From positions 1 through 27,523 of the forward strand of contig CAAFUL010000059.1 of assembly GCA_900766185.1 (NCBI GenBank): a DNA stretch of 27,523 bases, in the 5' to 3' direction. The stretch's first letter is position 1; every line of letters begins with the position of its first letter. This DNA comes from an uncultured Johnsonella sp. GTDB taxonomy: Bacteria; Bacillota; Clostridia; Lachnospirales; Lachnospiraceae. A model generated the notes under the pieces. It was given only the letters and a program-made list of their open reading frames with translations. It ran no database searches and was not told where the DNA came from. The translations under genes and the position numbers were made by a program. Below, piece after piece: positions 1 to 7,973 of this stretch.

Positions 1-27
1 GATCCGATATCTATATGCCTTTAACAT
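1..27 (-). CDS. tnpB: IS200/IS605-family TnpB, first 9 codons (cut by window edge)
   Basis: Reading leftward from 27, the translation begins MLKAYRYRI, the usual opening of IS605-family TnpB (RNA-guided nuclease) proteins, and runs off the window. It starts 17 bp after the stop of a TnpA-like remnant on the same strand, which is the normal tnpA-tnpB order. A GGCGGGTG stretch upstream of the ATG could serve as ribosome-binding site. Only nine codons are visible, so the call rests on the start motif plus the neighbour; whether the rest is intact cannot be seen. Confidence 0.6.
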
Positions 28-44
28 TAAGCTCACCCGCCTTT

Positions 45-173
45 CTACCCTTGATTTTCTATATATTGCTTTAACACTTCTTCATAGACATTGCCTTCGC
101 TACAAGCAAAATATCCGTCCGTCCAAAATGTATGTTCTTTGATTTCCATACTTCCATAACACCTGTTATTGTA
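45..173 (-). pseudogene. tnpA: IS200/IS605 TnpA transposase, C-terminal remnant
   Basis: On the minus strand the frame reads ...KEHTFWTDGYFACS, then EEVLKQYIENQG and stop. This is the characteristic C-terminus of short IS200-type TnpA (Y1 HUH single-strand transposase). Only about 43 codons are open: an in-frame stop lies at 174-176, and nothing upstream resembles the HUH motif or the nucleophilic tyrosine region, so the body of the gene is missing. A methionine at 149 is in frame but would give a peptide with no catalytic residues. It directly precedes the tnpB start. The tnpB half may still be mobilisable in trans, but this copy cannot make TnpA. Confidence 0.7.
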
Positions 174-193
174 TCACAAGTATCTATTTTTTT

Positions 194-235
194 GCTACCT
201 TAACCCACCGTCTAAAGCCAGTGGGTTAAGGTAGC
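194..235. repeat. 15-bp perfect stem-loop beside the tnpA remnant
   Basis: Arms 194-208 (GCTACCTTAACCCAC) and 221-235 (GTGGGTTAAGGTAGC) are perfect reverse complements around a 12-nt loop. There is no clean T-tract on either side, although a T-run precedes the left arm, so in the minus-strand direction it could weakly act as a terminator. Its place just outside the tnpA remnant suits the subterminal hairpin that IS200/IS605 transposases recognise, but that role is inference. Confidence 0.6.
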
Positions 236-296
236 ATTATTTCAACTTTCATGGTATAAGTTGTGATGAATATTTCGAATTTAATATTTAATCCCA

Positions 297-420
297 AAAT
301 ACATAAATTAAGTCCTTTGTCATAATACAATTATCAAAAAAATGTTATTGCTAACAAAGGAGATCTATACCAAGTCTATTATAACACAAAACAGCGATAA
401 TAAGCTGTCTTTAGTTGATT
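297..420 (+). repeat. Diverged copy A of the leader/N-terminal module (see 4235-4664)
   Basis: The stretch 301-420 aligns with the two arms of the element at 4235-4664: ACATAAAT near the left edge, an AATTATCA-A-rich segment, the ribosome-binding-site-like AACAAAGGAGAT at 353-364, then ATTATAACACAA and a TTTAGTTGATTGTATCA tail. One frame downstream of the Shine-Dalgarno-like block reads IITQNSDNKLSLVDCI, matching peptides in the other two copies, but there is no good start codon and the frame ends within about 100 bp. No intact gene is seen in 236-600, so this looks like the decayed start of a repeated gene. Confidence 0.55.
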
Positions 421-600
421 GTATCAGGACTATAAAAGTATCTGCAAAATACAATATAGCCATAATCTAAAACAGTATAAGTCGTTTGAAATATTGAACT
501 TAAAAAGAACTAATCTTACTTTGTATATGGGAATGTATATTAAAATTTTAGCATATATAAAATATTCGTGGATCTTATGCAGTTATATGATAGGTCTATG

Positions 601-1347
601 CTACGCCTTTCTTTCAAATACATATTCGCTGTCACTGCTTAAATCCTCACGAAAATGATATCCCATACTGTTAAAATCATATAACTGTTCAGGCTTTTGT
701 ATATTTTTCTCTGCCATATATCTTACCATTTCACCACGAGCCATCTTGGCATAAGTTCCCTTGGAGACTAATTTATCACCTGATTTTTCACAAAATGTAA
801 CACTAATATACCTGTTATCTGAAGTCAGGTATTTTTCTATGCACTTTGAATACTCCTTTGAAGCCAAATTAATGATTATACCGTCATCATCTTTAAGGAC
901 ATCATAGAGTCTGTTGCCCCATAAATCATATAAATCCTTATGGTTATTTATAGAAGCCTTTGCCTGCATTTCAAGCCTATAGGAACATACGCCGTCCATA
1001 GGTCTTAAGACACCGTAAAATGCGGACAGTATACGCAAATGTTTTTTGACATAGTCGATTTGGCTGTGTTCAAATACCTGTGGCGACATATGTTGGTAGG
1101 CTATGCCTTCATAGGCAAAAAGAGCCGGTGTCAGGTTCTTTCTAAGATTCATAGTTTGTATTCTTTCTATATTTTGTTTAACTATCTTATCATTGCAATT
1201 CCAAAGTTTTTTTAGTTCAGCTTCAGAAAGAGTTCGTAGCCATGACAAGATCTCTTCACTTTGATCAATAAAGACAGGCAGATCCTCGGCTAAAAAAGTG
1301 TCGTTATCCGTTTTCATTTTCTTGGTTGGAGAAAGTATTATTTTCAT
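601..1347 (-). CDS. yaaA: YaaA-family peroxide stress protein (DUF328)
   Basis: This 248-residue protein has the usual length for the YaaA/DUF328 family, cytosolic proteins that in E. coli limit intracellular free iron under peroxide stress. The N-terminus MKIILSPTKKM and the central AFYGVLRPMDGVCSYRLEM segment are family hallmarks, as is the NLASKEYSK block. The start ATG at 1347 is preceded by CAAAGGAC, a fair ribosome-binding site. It stands alone on the minus strand, separated by about 300 bp from mgtA upstream, and no terminator is obvious. The molecular activity is not settled for the family, so only the stress role is stated. The family assignment is firm. Confidence 0.93.
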   Translation of the reverse strand: MKIILSPTKKMKTDNDTFLAEDLPVFIDQSEEILSWLRTLSEAELKKLWNCNDKIVKQNIERIQTMNLRKNLTPALFAYEGIAYQHMSPQVFEHSQIDYVKKHLRILSAFYGVLRPMDGVCSYRLEMQAKASINNHKDLYDLWGNRLYDVLKDDDGIIINLASKEYSKCIEKYLTSDNRYISVTFCEKSGDKLVSKGTYAKMARGEMVRYMAEKNIQKPEQLYDFNSMGYHFREDLSSDSEYVFERKA

Positions 1348-1645
1348 AAATAAAGTCCTTTGTATTAAAATAGTGGATGTATTGTTAATTTATCGTTACT
1401 GCCTGCAATGAAAGCTTCATAGTATTGTTTCGTATATACTGTGTGCCGACTTCCTCAAATTTCATCCATTTACCTAGAGTAATGCATTATTGATATTTAA
1501 TTAATATCAGCAACAGTAAAGTAAATCTCAATTCACTTTATTATGAAATTGTCACAATCTATTAATAAAGCAGTAATAGGGCTAAACATCAACGATATAC
1601 TACACCGGTTATAATAGACTCAACAACAATGTTCTTTATAATAAT
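1348..1645. other. Intergenic region between yaaA and mgtA, no convincing gene
   Basis: I see no gene with start and ribosome-binding site. Three structures are visible: an imperfect palindrome TGATATTTAATTAATATCA at 1491-1509, a hairpin at 1517-1540 (10-bp arms, one mismatch that becomes G-U on the minus strand, 4-nt loop), and a short minus-strand open frame at 1385-1465 that matches nothing I recognise. Either repeat could be a regulatory site for yaaA; neither has a T-tract. Confidence 0.5.
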
Positions 1646-4210
1646 TTATTTCACGGAAAACGAATTATGTTTGTAGAAACTCTTTTTTAATATCTCAGCA
1701 GTTAATGCATATAGGAGTGAAACACCAAGTAAAGCCATGAAGGCATTAATAGGTATACTTACCAATCCCAGATATGAACTTATCGGGCTGTATATGATCG
1801 CCGGCAAAACTATAGCTACACCCACTATAGCTATCAATAATCTATTGCTTGGTTTACTGACTAAGACCGGTCTTGCCGTTCTGACTATAAGCATTACAAC
1901 TATAGCAGAAATAACAGACTCTAACATCCAGCCTGTATGGAATAATTCTTCATTTGACCTAAAAACAAAGAGCAATACCGCAAAGGTTATATAGTCGAAT
2001 ACCGAAGAAATAATACCAAACAAAACCATAAATTTCTTTATAAACTTCATATCCCATTTAACAGGACTCTTTAGCCAGTCTTCATCAACCGAGTCTGAGG
2101 CAATTTGCAGTGAGGGGAAATCTGTCAGCAGATTTGTTAAAAGAATCTGCTTAGGTAATAAAGGTAGAAAATTCAAAAAGAGACTTGCCCCTGCCATTGA
2201 AAACATATTGCCGAAGTTTGCGCTCGTAGCTACAAATATATATTTCAAAGTGTTAATAAAAGTCCTTCTGCCTTCGTTTATGCCGGATATCAATACCTTT
2301 AAACTATTCTGTAAAAGTACGATAGCAGCTGCATCCTTGGCTGTATCTGCTGCTGTATTTACAGATACTCCGACATCAGCCTGCTTTATGGCAGGAGAAT
2401 CATTGATTCCATCACCCATGTAACCTACTATTTCTCCTGCCTGTTTATAAGCCATAATTATTTTTTCCTTTTGATTAGGGCTTATCTCAGCAAAAATATC
2501 TATGTCTAAAACCTTCTTATCCAAGTGGCTTAATGAATATGAATCCAAGTCCTCTCCCAACAAAATTTTTTCAGGATCAAGTCCTATTTGCCTGCCTATA
2601 TTTTTTGCTATAAGATGGTTATCTCCGGTAATCATTTTTAGAGAGACCCCCAATCTATTCATCTCGGCAACAACATCCTTTATATCATCTTTTAACGGAT
2701 CTATAAATAGTAGAAGACCCACGAAAACCATATCTTCAGCCTTTTGCTTTTGAATATCCATCTCATCTTCTATCAATTTATAGGCAAGCCCTAAAACCCT
2801 ATATCCTTGACTTGAATACTTGTCAAATAAATCAAGTATTCGTGACTTGACCTCTTCAATGCCACCGCCGGTCTTATCTGAGTTTTCATAGGTTTTGCAC
2901 ACATTGAGCACATTTGTTAAAGCTCCCTTTGTAACCATTATATTTTTGCCGGAAAAATCCCGGTCAGTTCTTACCATAACACTCAGAAGTTTGAATTTAA
3001 AAGAATATGGTATTTCAAATAGTTTTGTATATTTAGAGAAATCATTTGTATTTGCATCTAAAATAGCGTTATCAATAGGGTTTACATATCCTTCCTGAAA
3101 ATATGAGTTTATAGCTGCCAACTTATATATATTATCTGATTTTTTACCATTGCAATCTAAGGCAGCATCCAGCTTTACCTTTCCTTGAGTGATAGTCCCT
3201 GTTTTATCGGAACACATCACAGTCATTGAACCGAAGTTTTCAATAGCATTTAATTTCTTTACTATAACACCTTGTTTTGCCATTCTCTCAGCACCTTGTG
3301 ATAAGTTTACACTTATAATAGCCGGAAGCATTTGAGGCGTTAAACCTACTGAAAGAGCCAGGGCAAACATAAAAGATTCCAAAAATGACTTATTTAAGAC
3401 AATATTAAATACAAATATGAGGCCAATTAATAAAGTTGTAATATGAAGTATTAAATTGCCAAAGTTTCTTATACCTTTTTCAAAATCCGTATCAGAGTCT
3501 TTTTCATCTAAAGATGCAGTGATTTTTCCAAACTCTGAATCTTTAGCCGGATTTACTATTACTGCCTTACCTGAACCGCTTATAACATGAGTTCCCATCC
3601 AAAGTGAATTTTTCCTATTGGAGAGTGCGGTATCGACCGGTATTCTTTGTGGGTTCTTTTCAACAGGGAAAGTTTCGCCGGTTAAACTTGACTCATCCAT
3701 TGAAAGAGAATTCTCTTCAATAAGCAAACAATCTGCAGGTATCATATCCCCTGTTTTCACATTTATAATATCACCCACTGTCAGCATCGCATTATCTATT
3801 TCTTCAAACTTTCCGTCCCTTAAAACAGAGGATTTTACACTTACAGAAGAAAGAAGTTTCTTTACGGCATTATTAGCCTTACTTTCATGGTTATAGCTCA
3901 AAAATGCGGAAATCATAATAATTATTAGAATAATAATACCGTCAGAATAGTCTTTTAAGAAAATTGATAAAACCGCTGCAAAAATCAATATAATAATTAT
4001 AGGATTTTTAAATTGGTTTATGAACATCTCTATATTCGAAGAAGACTTTCTTTCTTCTAAAATATTTTGTCCGTATTTATCTATTCTTTCCTGTGCCTCC
4101 CGACTTGATAAGCCATCTTTACCGGTGTTCAATTGTTTTAATATATCATTTAAATCATAAGACCAGAATTCTTTCATAATCTTCTTGTATGATAATAAGG
4201 TAATTATCAT
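1646..4210 (-). CDS. mgtA: Magnesium-translocating P-type ATPase (MgtA/MgtB type)
   Basis: This 854-residue P3B-type ATPase would import Mg2+ across the cytoplasmic membrane using ATP. All core motifs are intact: LTGETFPVEK in the actuator domain, the phosphorylation motif SDKTGT with Asp at residue 335, MITGDN, and the hinge GYMGDGINDSPAIKQADVGV. FQEGYVNPIDNAIL in the nucleotide-binding domain and LWMGTHVISGSG favour the MgtA branch over Ca2+ pumps. Hydrophobic segments flank these domains, with a C-terminal six-helix block. The ATG at 4210 has AAAAGGAG nearby; an internal ATG (MKEFW, residue 12) is possible but has a weaker site. Upstream it abuts the inverted-end element at 4235-4664, so its promoter must lie in or beyond that element, which is odd. 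No M-box-like leader is visible. Confidence 0.93.
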   Translation of the reverse strand: MIITLLSYKKIMKEFWSYDLNDILKQLNTGKDGLSSREAQERIDKYGQNILEERKSSSNIEMFINQFKNPIIIILIFAAVLSIFLKDYSDGIIILIIIMISAFLSYNHESKANNAVKKLLSSVSVKSSVLRDGKFEEIDNAMLTVGDIINVKTGDMIPADCLLIEENSLSMDESSLTGETFPVEKNPQRIPVDTALSNRKNSLWMGTHVISGSGKAVIVNPAKDSEFGKITASLDEKDSDTDFEKGIRNFGNLILHITTLLIGLIFVFNIVLNKSFLESFMFALALSVGLTPQMLPAIISVNLSQGAERMAKQGVIVKKLNAIENFGSMTVMCSDKTGTITQGKVKLDAALDCNGKKSDNIYKLAAINSYFQEGYVNPIDNAILDANTNDFSKYTKLFEIPYSFKFKLLSVMVRTDRDFSGKNIMVTKGALTNVLNVCKTYENSDKTGGGIEEVKSRILDLFDKYSSQGYRVLGLAYKLIEDEMDIQKQKAEDMVFVGLLLFIDPLKDDIKDVVAEMNRLGVSLKMITGDNHLIAKNIGRQIGLDPEKILLGEDLDSYSLSHLDKKVLDIDIFAEISPNQKEKIIMAYKQAGEIVGYMGDGINDSPAIKQADVGVSVNTAADTAKDAAAIVLLQNSLKVLISGINEGRRTFINTLKYIFVATSANFGNMFSMAGASLFLNFLPLLPKQILLTNLLTDFPSLQIASDSVDEDWLKSPVKWDMKFIKKFMVLFGIISSVFDYITFAVLLFVFRSNEELFHTGWMLESVISAIVVMLIVRTARPVLVSKPSNRLLIAIVGVAIVLPAIIYSPISSYLGLVSIPINAFMALLGVSLLYALTAEILKKSFYKHNSFSVK

Positions 4211-4234
4211 ATACTCCTTTTCGGTTAATAAAAT

Positions 4235-4664
4235 GACATAAATCTAAATCTTTGCTATAGTGTAATTATCAGAAAAAAATCTAACAAAGGAGATTTATGC
4301 CATTTACATTATAACACAAAGCAGTATTGATGAGGTAGAACTTAACCTATTGTGTAAAAAAGTTTTTTCAAAGTAGGTTACTGTACACGAGTGGTATATT
4401 CCTGTCTTTAACAGTTGTAGACATTGCAGTTGATTACTATAAGCCAACAGATAGGCGTAAAACTTAACTAAGATTGTCTATTTGGCTTATTAATATGCTA
4501 AAATAAGATATGTTCTTATGATATTTTAAGAATAACTTTTTGATACAATCAATTAAAGTTATCTCATCGGTGCTGTCTTGTGTTATAATGAGCATAGCGT
4601 AAATCTCCTTTGTTAAAATTTTTTAACAATTATATTAGAGCAAAGATTTGGATTTATGCCTTTT
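4235..4664. mobile_element. Putative ~430-bp element with ~110-130-bp inverted ends
   Basis: The left arm (about 4235-4355) and the reverse complement of the right arm (about 4545-4664) align over more than 100 bp, by eye near 80% identity. Both begin with CATAAATC-AAATCTTTGCT and contain AACAAAGGAGATTTA and CATTATAACACAA. Each arm resembles a leader with ribosome-binding site followed by a short coding start: the right arm, read on the minus strand from ATG 4588, encodes a peptide starting MLIITQDSTDEITLIDCI, about 41 codons; the left arm encodes the related ITQSSIDEVELNLLC but lacks a start. The two point at each other. The centre, 4360-4540, has no recognised gene. It may be a MITE-like non-autonomous element, or two decayed convergent copies of one gene. 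It fills the whole mgtA-hsdM gap. Confidence 0.5.
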
Positions 4665-4753
4665 TTATTGGATGAAATATGGAATTGTCAATGTTCATCA
4701 CACATTAAGTGCGTGGTAGCTTTAAGTTAACTAATAAATCGGGAGGAAATACA

Positions 4754-6289
4754 ATGATTACAGGAGCAATTAAAAATAAGATTGATAAGATATGGCTTGA
4801 TATTGCAGCAGGAGGAGTTACAAATCCTCTAACAGTTATAGAGCAATTAACATATTTGATGTTTATACGCTCTCTTGATGAAAAAGAGATTGAGACGGAA
4901 GAGTTTGAAAATTTGATGGGAAAAGAGATGGATAAAATATTTCCACAAACTCCAAACGGTCAGTCAATGCGTTGGAGTAAGTTTAAAGATAAAGACCCTG
5001 TAGAAATTTTTAATATAATATCCCAAAGAGTATTTCCGGCGATAAAGAAGATGAAAAATTCTCATTTGCCTGATTTCAATGAACAAGGTGAGCTTATTGA
5101 AATTGAAGGAGAAGAAACTTGGGACGATGGCAAAACCGCTTTCTCAAAGTATATGGAAGATGCTATGTTTTTGATACCTACTCCATTGGTATTGCAAAAA
5201 ATAATTACAGGTCTTGAGGATTTGTATCAGCATGATATAGCTGACAGGGATATGCAAGGAGATGTGTATGAATATATGCTTGGGAAACTTTCATCTGCCG
5301 GTTTGGCAGGAATGTTTCGTACGCCCAGACATATTATCAGAATGATGGTCGAGATTATTAAACCGACACTTGATGACAGTATATGCGATCCTGCCTGCGG
5401 TACAGCCGGATTTTTGGTAGGTGCTGCCGAGTATATAAGGAAAGAATATGAAGACAGTATGAGCAGTGAGCAGTGGGAGCATTTTGCAAGTACTATGTTT
5501 ACAGGGTTTGATACAGATAAGACTATGTTGCGTATATCTACCATGAACCTGATGTTGCACTCAATTGATAAACCGGAAGTTGATTATATGGACAGTGCAT
5601 CAAAGCAAAACAATATCAGTTCAAAATATAGCGTATGCCTTGCAAATCCGCCATTTAAGGGAACTATAGATGCTGAGAGTATCAATGATAACTTAAAAGC
5701 CGTTACCAATACGAAAAAGACAGAGCTTTTATTTCTTGCTCTTTTTCTTAGGATGCTTCAAAAAGGCGGACGCTGTGCCTGCATAGTTCCTGACGGTGTG
5801 CTTTTTGGTAGCAGTAAGGCGCATAAGTCAATAAGAAAAGAACTAGTTGAAACTCACTGGTTAAGAGCGGTTATTTCTATGCCTTCAGGGGTATTTAAGC
5901 CTTATGCAGGTGTATCTACTGCGGTTTTGGTATTTACCAAGACTGACGCAGGCGGTACTGATAAGGTGTGGTTTTATGATATGAAGGCTGACGGTTTCAG
6001 TCTTGATGATAAAAGGTCGGAAGTTTCGGAGAATGACATACCGGATATTATAGAAAGATTTAATAATATGGACGGCGAGGAAGGCAGGGAAAGAACAGAG
6101 CAAAGTTTCTTAGTTCCAAAGCAGGAAATAGTTGATAATGAGTATGATTTGTCAATTAATAAGTATAAAAAGACGGAATATGTGCCGGTAGAGTATCCGC
6201 CTACTGCTGAGATTTTGGAGAAGCTTTTTGCACTTGAGGAAGAGATTAAGGGAAATATGGATGAGCTTAAGAAGATGCTTGAGGTGTAG
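4754..6289 (+). CDS. hsdM: Type I restriction-modification DNA methyltransferase subunit HsdM
   Basis: This is the N6-adenine methyltransferase subunit, which with HsdS forms the modification enzyme and with HsdR the restriction complex. The 511-residue protein starts at ATG 4754, 7 nt after GGGAGG; an in-frame GTG at 4709 has no such signal. An HsdM N-terminal helical domain (WLDIAAGGVTNPLTVIEQL, then LMFIRSLDE) precedes the methyltransferase fold: SAM-binding DPACGTAGF at residue 212, and catalytic NPPF at residue 298. Length and both motifs are complete. It opens the hsd locus but is separated from the first hsdS by 270 bp containing a nested inverted repeat, longer than normal for an M-S pair. 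A promoter is not clearly seen; the upstream element might supply one. Confidence 0.96.
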   Translation: MITGAIKNKIDKIWLDIAAGGVTNPLTVIEQLTYLMFIRSLDEKEIETEEFENLMGKEMDKIFPQTPNGQSMRWSKFKDKDPVEIFNIISQRVFPAIKKMKNSHLPDFNEQGELIEIEGEETWDDGKTAFSKYMEDAMFLIPTPLVLQKIITGLEDLYQHDIADRDMQGDVYEYMLGKLSSAGLAGMFRTPRHIIRMMVEIIKPTLDDSICDPACGTAGFLVGAAEYIRKEYEDSMSSEQWEHFASTMFTGFDTDKTMLRISTMNLMLHSIDKPEVDYMDSASKQNNISSKYSVCLANPPFKGTIDAESINDNLKAVTNTKKTELLFLALFLRMLQKGGRCACIVPDGVLFGSSKAHKSIRKELVETHWLRAVISMPSGVFKPYAGVSTAVLVFTKTDAGGTDKVWFYDMKADGFSLDDKRSEVSENDIPDIIERFNNMDGEEGRERTEQSFLVPKQEIVDNEYDLSINKYKKTEYVPVEYPPTAEILEKLFALEEEIKGNMDELKKMLEV

Positions 6290-6296
6290 GAAAGAC

Positions 6297-6478
6297 ACTT
6301 TGTATTTTAATTATACTCACAGCACTTTTTTCAAAGTTTAGACAAATTTTACACAGGTTGAAGAACTTGTTTACTCGCCTACTTTGTAGCGAGCTATACT
6401 TTAGGTAGTTCTTGACTGTGAGATTTGTAACTCACTTTGTAAAAAATACTAAACTCTATAAAGATTGAAATACAAAGT
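6297..6478. repeat. ~182-bp concentric inverted repeat between hsdM and hsdS
   Basis: Several arms nest inside one another: 6297-6307 with 6468-6478 (ACTTTGTATTT / AAATACAAAGT, 11 bp), 6335-6341 with 6449-6455, 6347-6353 with 6438-6444, 6361-6367 with 6407-6413, and the tip 6374-6378 with 6389-6393 (CTCGC / GCGAG). All are exact reverse complements. A sixth pair, 6316-6322 with 6416-6422, crosses this order and would be an alternative pairing. No open frame is present. This resembles a MITE or a long structured RNA leader; which is not decidable here. Confidence 0.55.
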
Positions 6479-6559
6479 TTTTTACAGGTGTGGTATTTGT
6501 AAAGAGGGTTAGATTAATAGCATAGATTATAAAATATAAATTTTTAAGAGAGGTTAATT

Positions 6560-7144
6560 GTGAAGGATTTTTTATTTACAGATTTGATTTCTTTTGTAGG
6601 AGAAGCCCCTAAAAAATTTGATGGATATAAAAAATATGTAAGTACAGGAGCGGTGAATGGAAATATTATTGAAAGTGATGATATTGAGCTTGTAAATTAC
6701 TCAAGTAGACCATCTCGTGCTAACTTAGTGGCTTGTAGTGGAGATATATTATTTGCAAAAATGGCTGAAACGGAAAAAACTTTGTTGCTTGATGATGAAA
6801 CAGAGAAAAATATATATTCTACCGGTTTTTGTGCTATAAGAGCCAAGGAGAATATAATTGAGCCTAAAGCATTATATTATTTATTGGGAAGTAGTTTATT
6901 TCTAAATCAAAAAAATACTAATTCATCAGGTGCAACTCAAAGAGCAATTACAAATACAGGTTTGAGTAAAATACGAATAAAACTTCCTACAATGGAAAAG
7001 CAAAGAGAGTTTTACGGAATAATGGATAAGGTAGTTAATTCAATTGAGCTAAGGAAAAAACAGCTAGGATATTTTGACGAACTTACAAAATCCCTATTTT
7101 TCGGGGAGATAAGTAAATACAAATACCTTCCAAATGCTATGTGA
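6560..7144 (+). CDS. hsdS: Half-size HsdS specificity subunit (single TRD)
   Basis: This 194-residue protein begins with GTG at 6560 after GAGAGG. It contains one target-recognition domain (residues about 1-150; SGATQRAITNTGLSKIRIKLP is the typical end of a TRD) followed by one coiled-coil conserved region ending ELTKSLFFG. Full HsdS proteins carry two such units in about 340-450 residues. The reading frame stops soon after the point where the other hsdS genes continue SLFIEMFGDP; the DNA there, TCCCTATTTTTCGGGGA, keeps only part of the recombination repeat at 10299-10327. It may be a truncated gene, or a half-subunit able to act as a dimer, as shown for some engineered and natural half-S proteins. 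No second half follows; a HAD phosphatase gene does. Confidence 0.82.
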   Translation: MKDFLFTDLISFVGEAPKKFDGYKKYVSTGAVNGNIIESDDIELVNYSSRPSRANLVACSGDILFAKMAETEKTLLLDDETEKNIYSTGFCAIRAKENIIEPKALYYLLGSSLFLNQKNTNSSGATQRAITNTGLSKIRIKLPTMEKQREFYGIMDKVVNSIELRKKQLGYFDELTKSLFFGEISKYKYLPNAM

Positions 7145-7214
7145 GTAAATTAAAAAAGTTATATCTAAAGTCACAATATTGGGATTTGGGATTTTGAAAG
7201 GAAATTAGGGAATT

Positions 7215-7904
7215 ATGGCAAAGTACAAATATTTGTTGTGGGATATTGACGGTACGATTATTAACTTTGAATTAGCAGAAAGAGCAGCTATTAGGAGTTT
7301 ATTTAACAGATTTAAGCTGGGAGACTGTTCTGATGAAATACTTATGTATTACTCTCAAATAAATAAAAGGTATTGGCAATTAATGGAGTCCGGAAAAATA
7401 AAAAAGGATAAAATGCTTGTAGAAAGATTTGTAGAATTCTTTTCTAATAAGGGTATAAATGCCGATATTGCAGCAGAATTTAATAAAGAATATCAAATTG
7501 CATTATGTGATACGATAGTGTTTAATGATGATGCCATAGATATAATTAAACATCAGAAAAAAACTTATAAAATCATTATAGTAACCAACGGTACAGAAGT
7601 TGTGCAAGAAAAGAAATTGGAGCGTTCAGGGCTTAATGATATTGTAGATAATGTATTTATTTCTGAGCTTGTAGGTTTTGAAAAGCCTAATATTAAATTT
7701 TTTGAGAAAGTGATTTTGGAAGTAGGTATAAAGGATTTAAAAGAAGCTCTAATTATAGGTGATTCACTGACAAGTGATATACAAGGTGGTCATAATATAG
7801 GAATTGATACCTGTTGGTACAATCCGAAGAATGAAGAAAATACCACTTTATTAAGTCCAACATATACCATTAGGAATTTGCATGAATTAGAAAATATAAT
7901 ATAA
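7215..7904 (+). CDS. yjjG: HAD-family phosphatase, YjjG-type (probable 5'-nucleotidase)
   Basis: This 229-residue HAD hydrolase has motif I WDIDGT (Asp10 and Asp12), motif II VTNGTE, the motif III lysine in FEKPNIKFF, and motif IV IIGDSLTSDIQGG. The opening YKYLLWDIDGTI and the helical cap favour the YjjG subfamily, whose E. coli member dephosphorylates non-canonical pyrimidine nucleotides such as dUMP. It would act in the cytoplasm. All catalytic residues are present and length is normal. A GGAAATTAGGGAATT run precedes ATG 7215. Its position between a half hsdS and an acyltransferase is unusual: it has no known role in restriction-modification and may be cargo. The exact substrate is uncertain, since many HAD enzymes look alike. 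Confidence 0.85.
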   Translation: MAKYKYLLWDIDGTIINFELAERAAIRSLFNRFKLGDCSDEILMYYSQINKRYWQLMESGKIKKDKMLVERFVEFFSNKGINADIAAEFNKEYQIALCDTIVFNDDAIDIIKHQKKTYKIIIVTNGTEVVQEKKLERSGLNDIVDNVFISELVGFEKPNIKFFEKVILEVGIKDLKEALIIGDSLTSDIQGGHNIGIDTCWYNPKNEENTTLLSPTYTIRNLHELENII

Positions 7905-7973
7905 ATGTGTGTAAAGTTACAAATTGGTTTATAGTAAAAGATATTCAGTTTTGTAAATGAAAGGAAGCAAGAT

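Noticed and set aside
4211..4234. M-box magnesium riboswitch before mgtA
   Set aside because: Only about 24 bp separate mgtA from the repeated element, and none of the long M-box structure is recognisable there.
4709..4753. GTG start extending HsdM by 15 residues
   Set aside because: No ribosome-binding site precedes 4709, while GGGAGG sits 7 nt before ATG 4754 and would be inside the longer frame.
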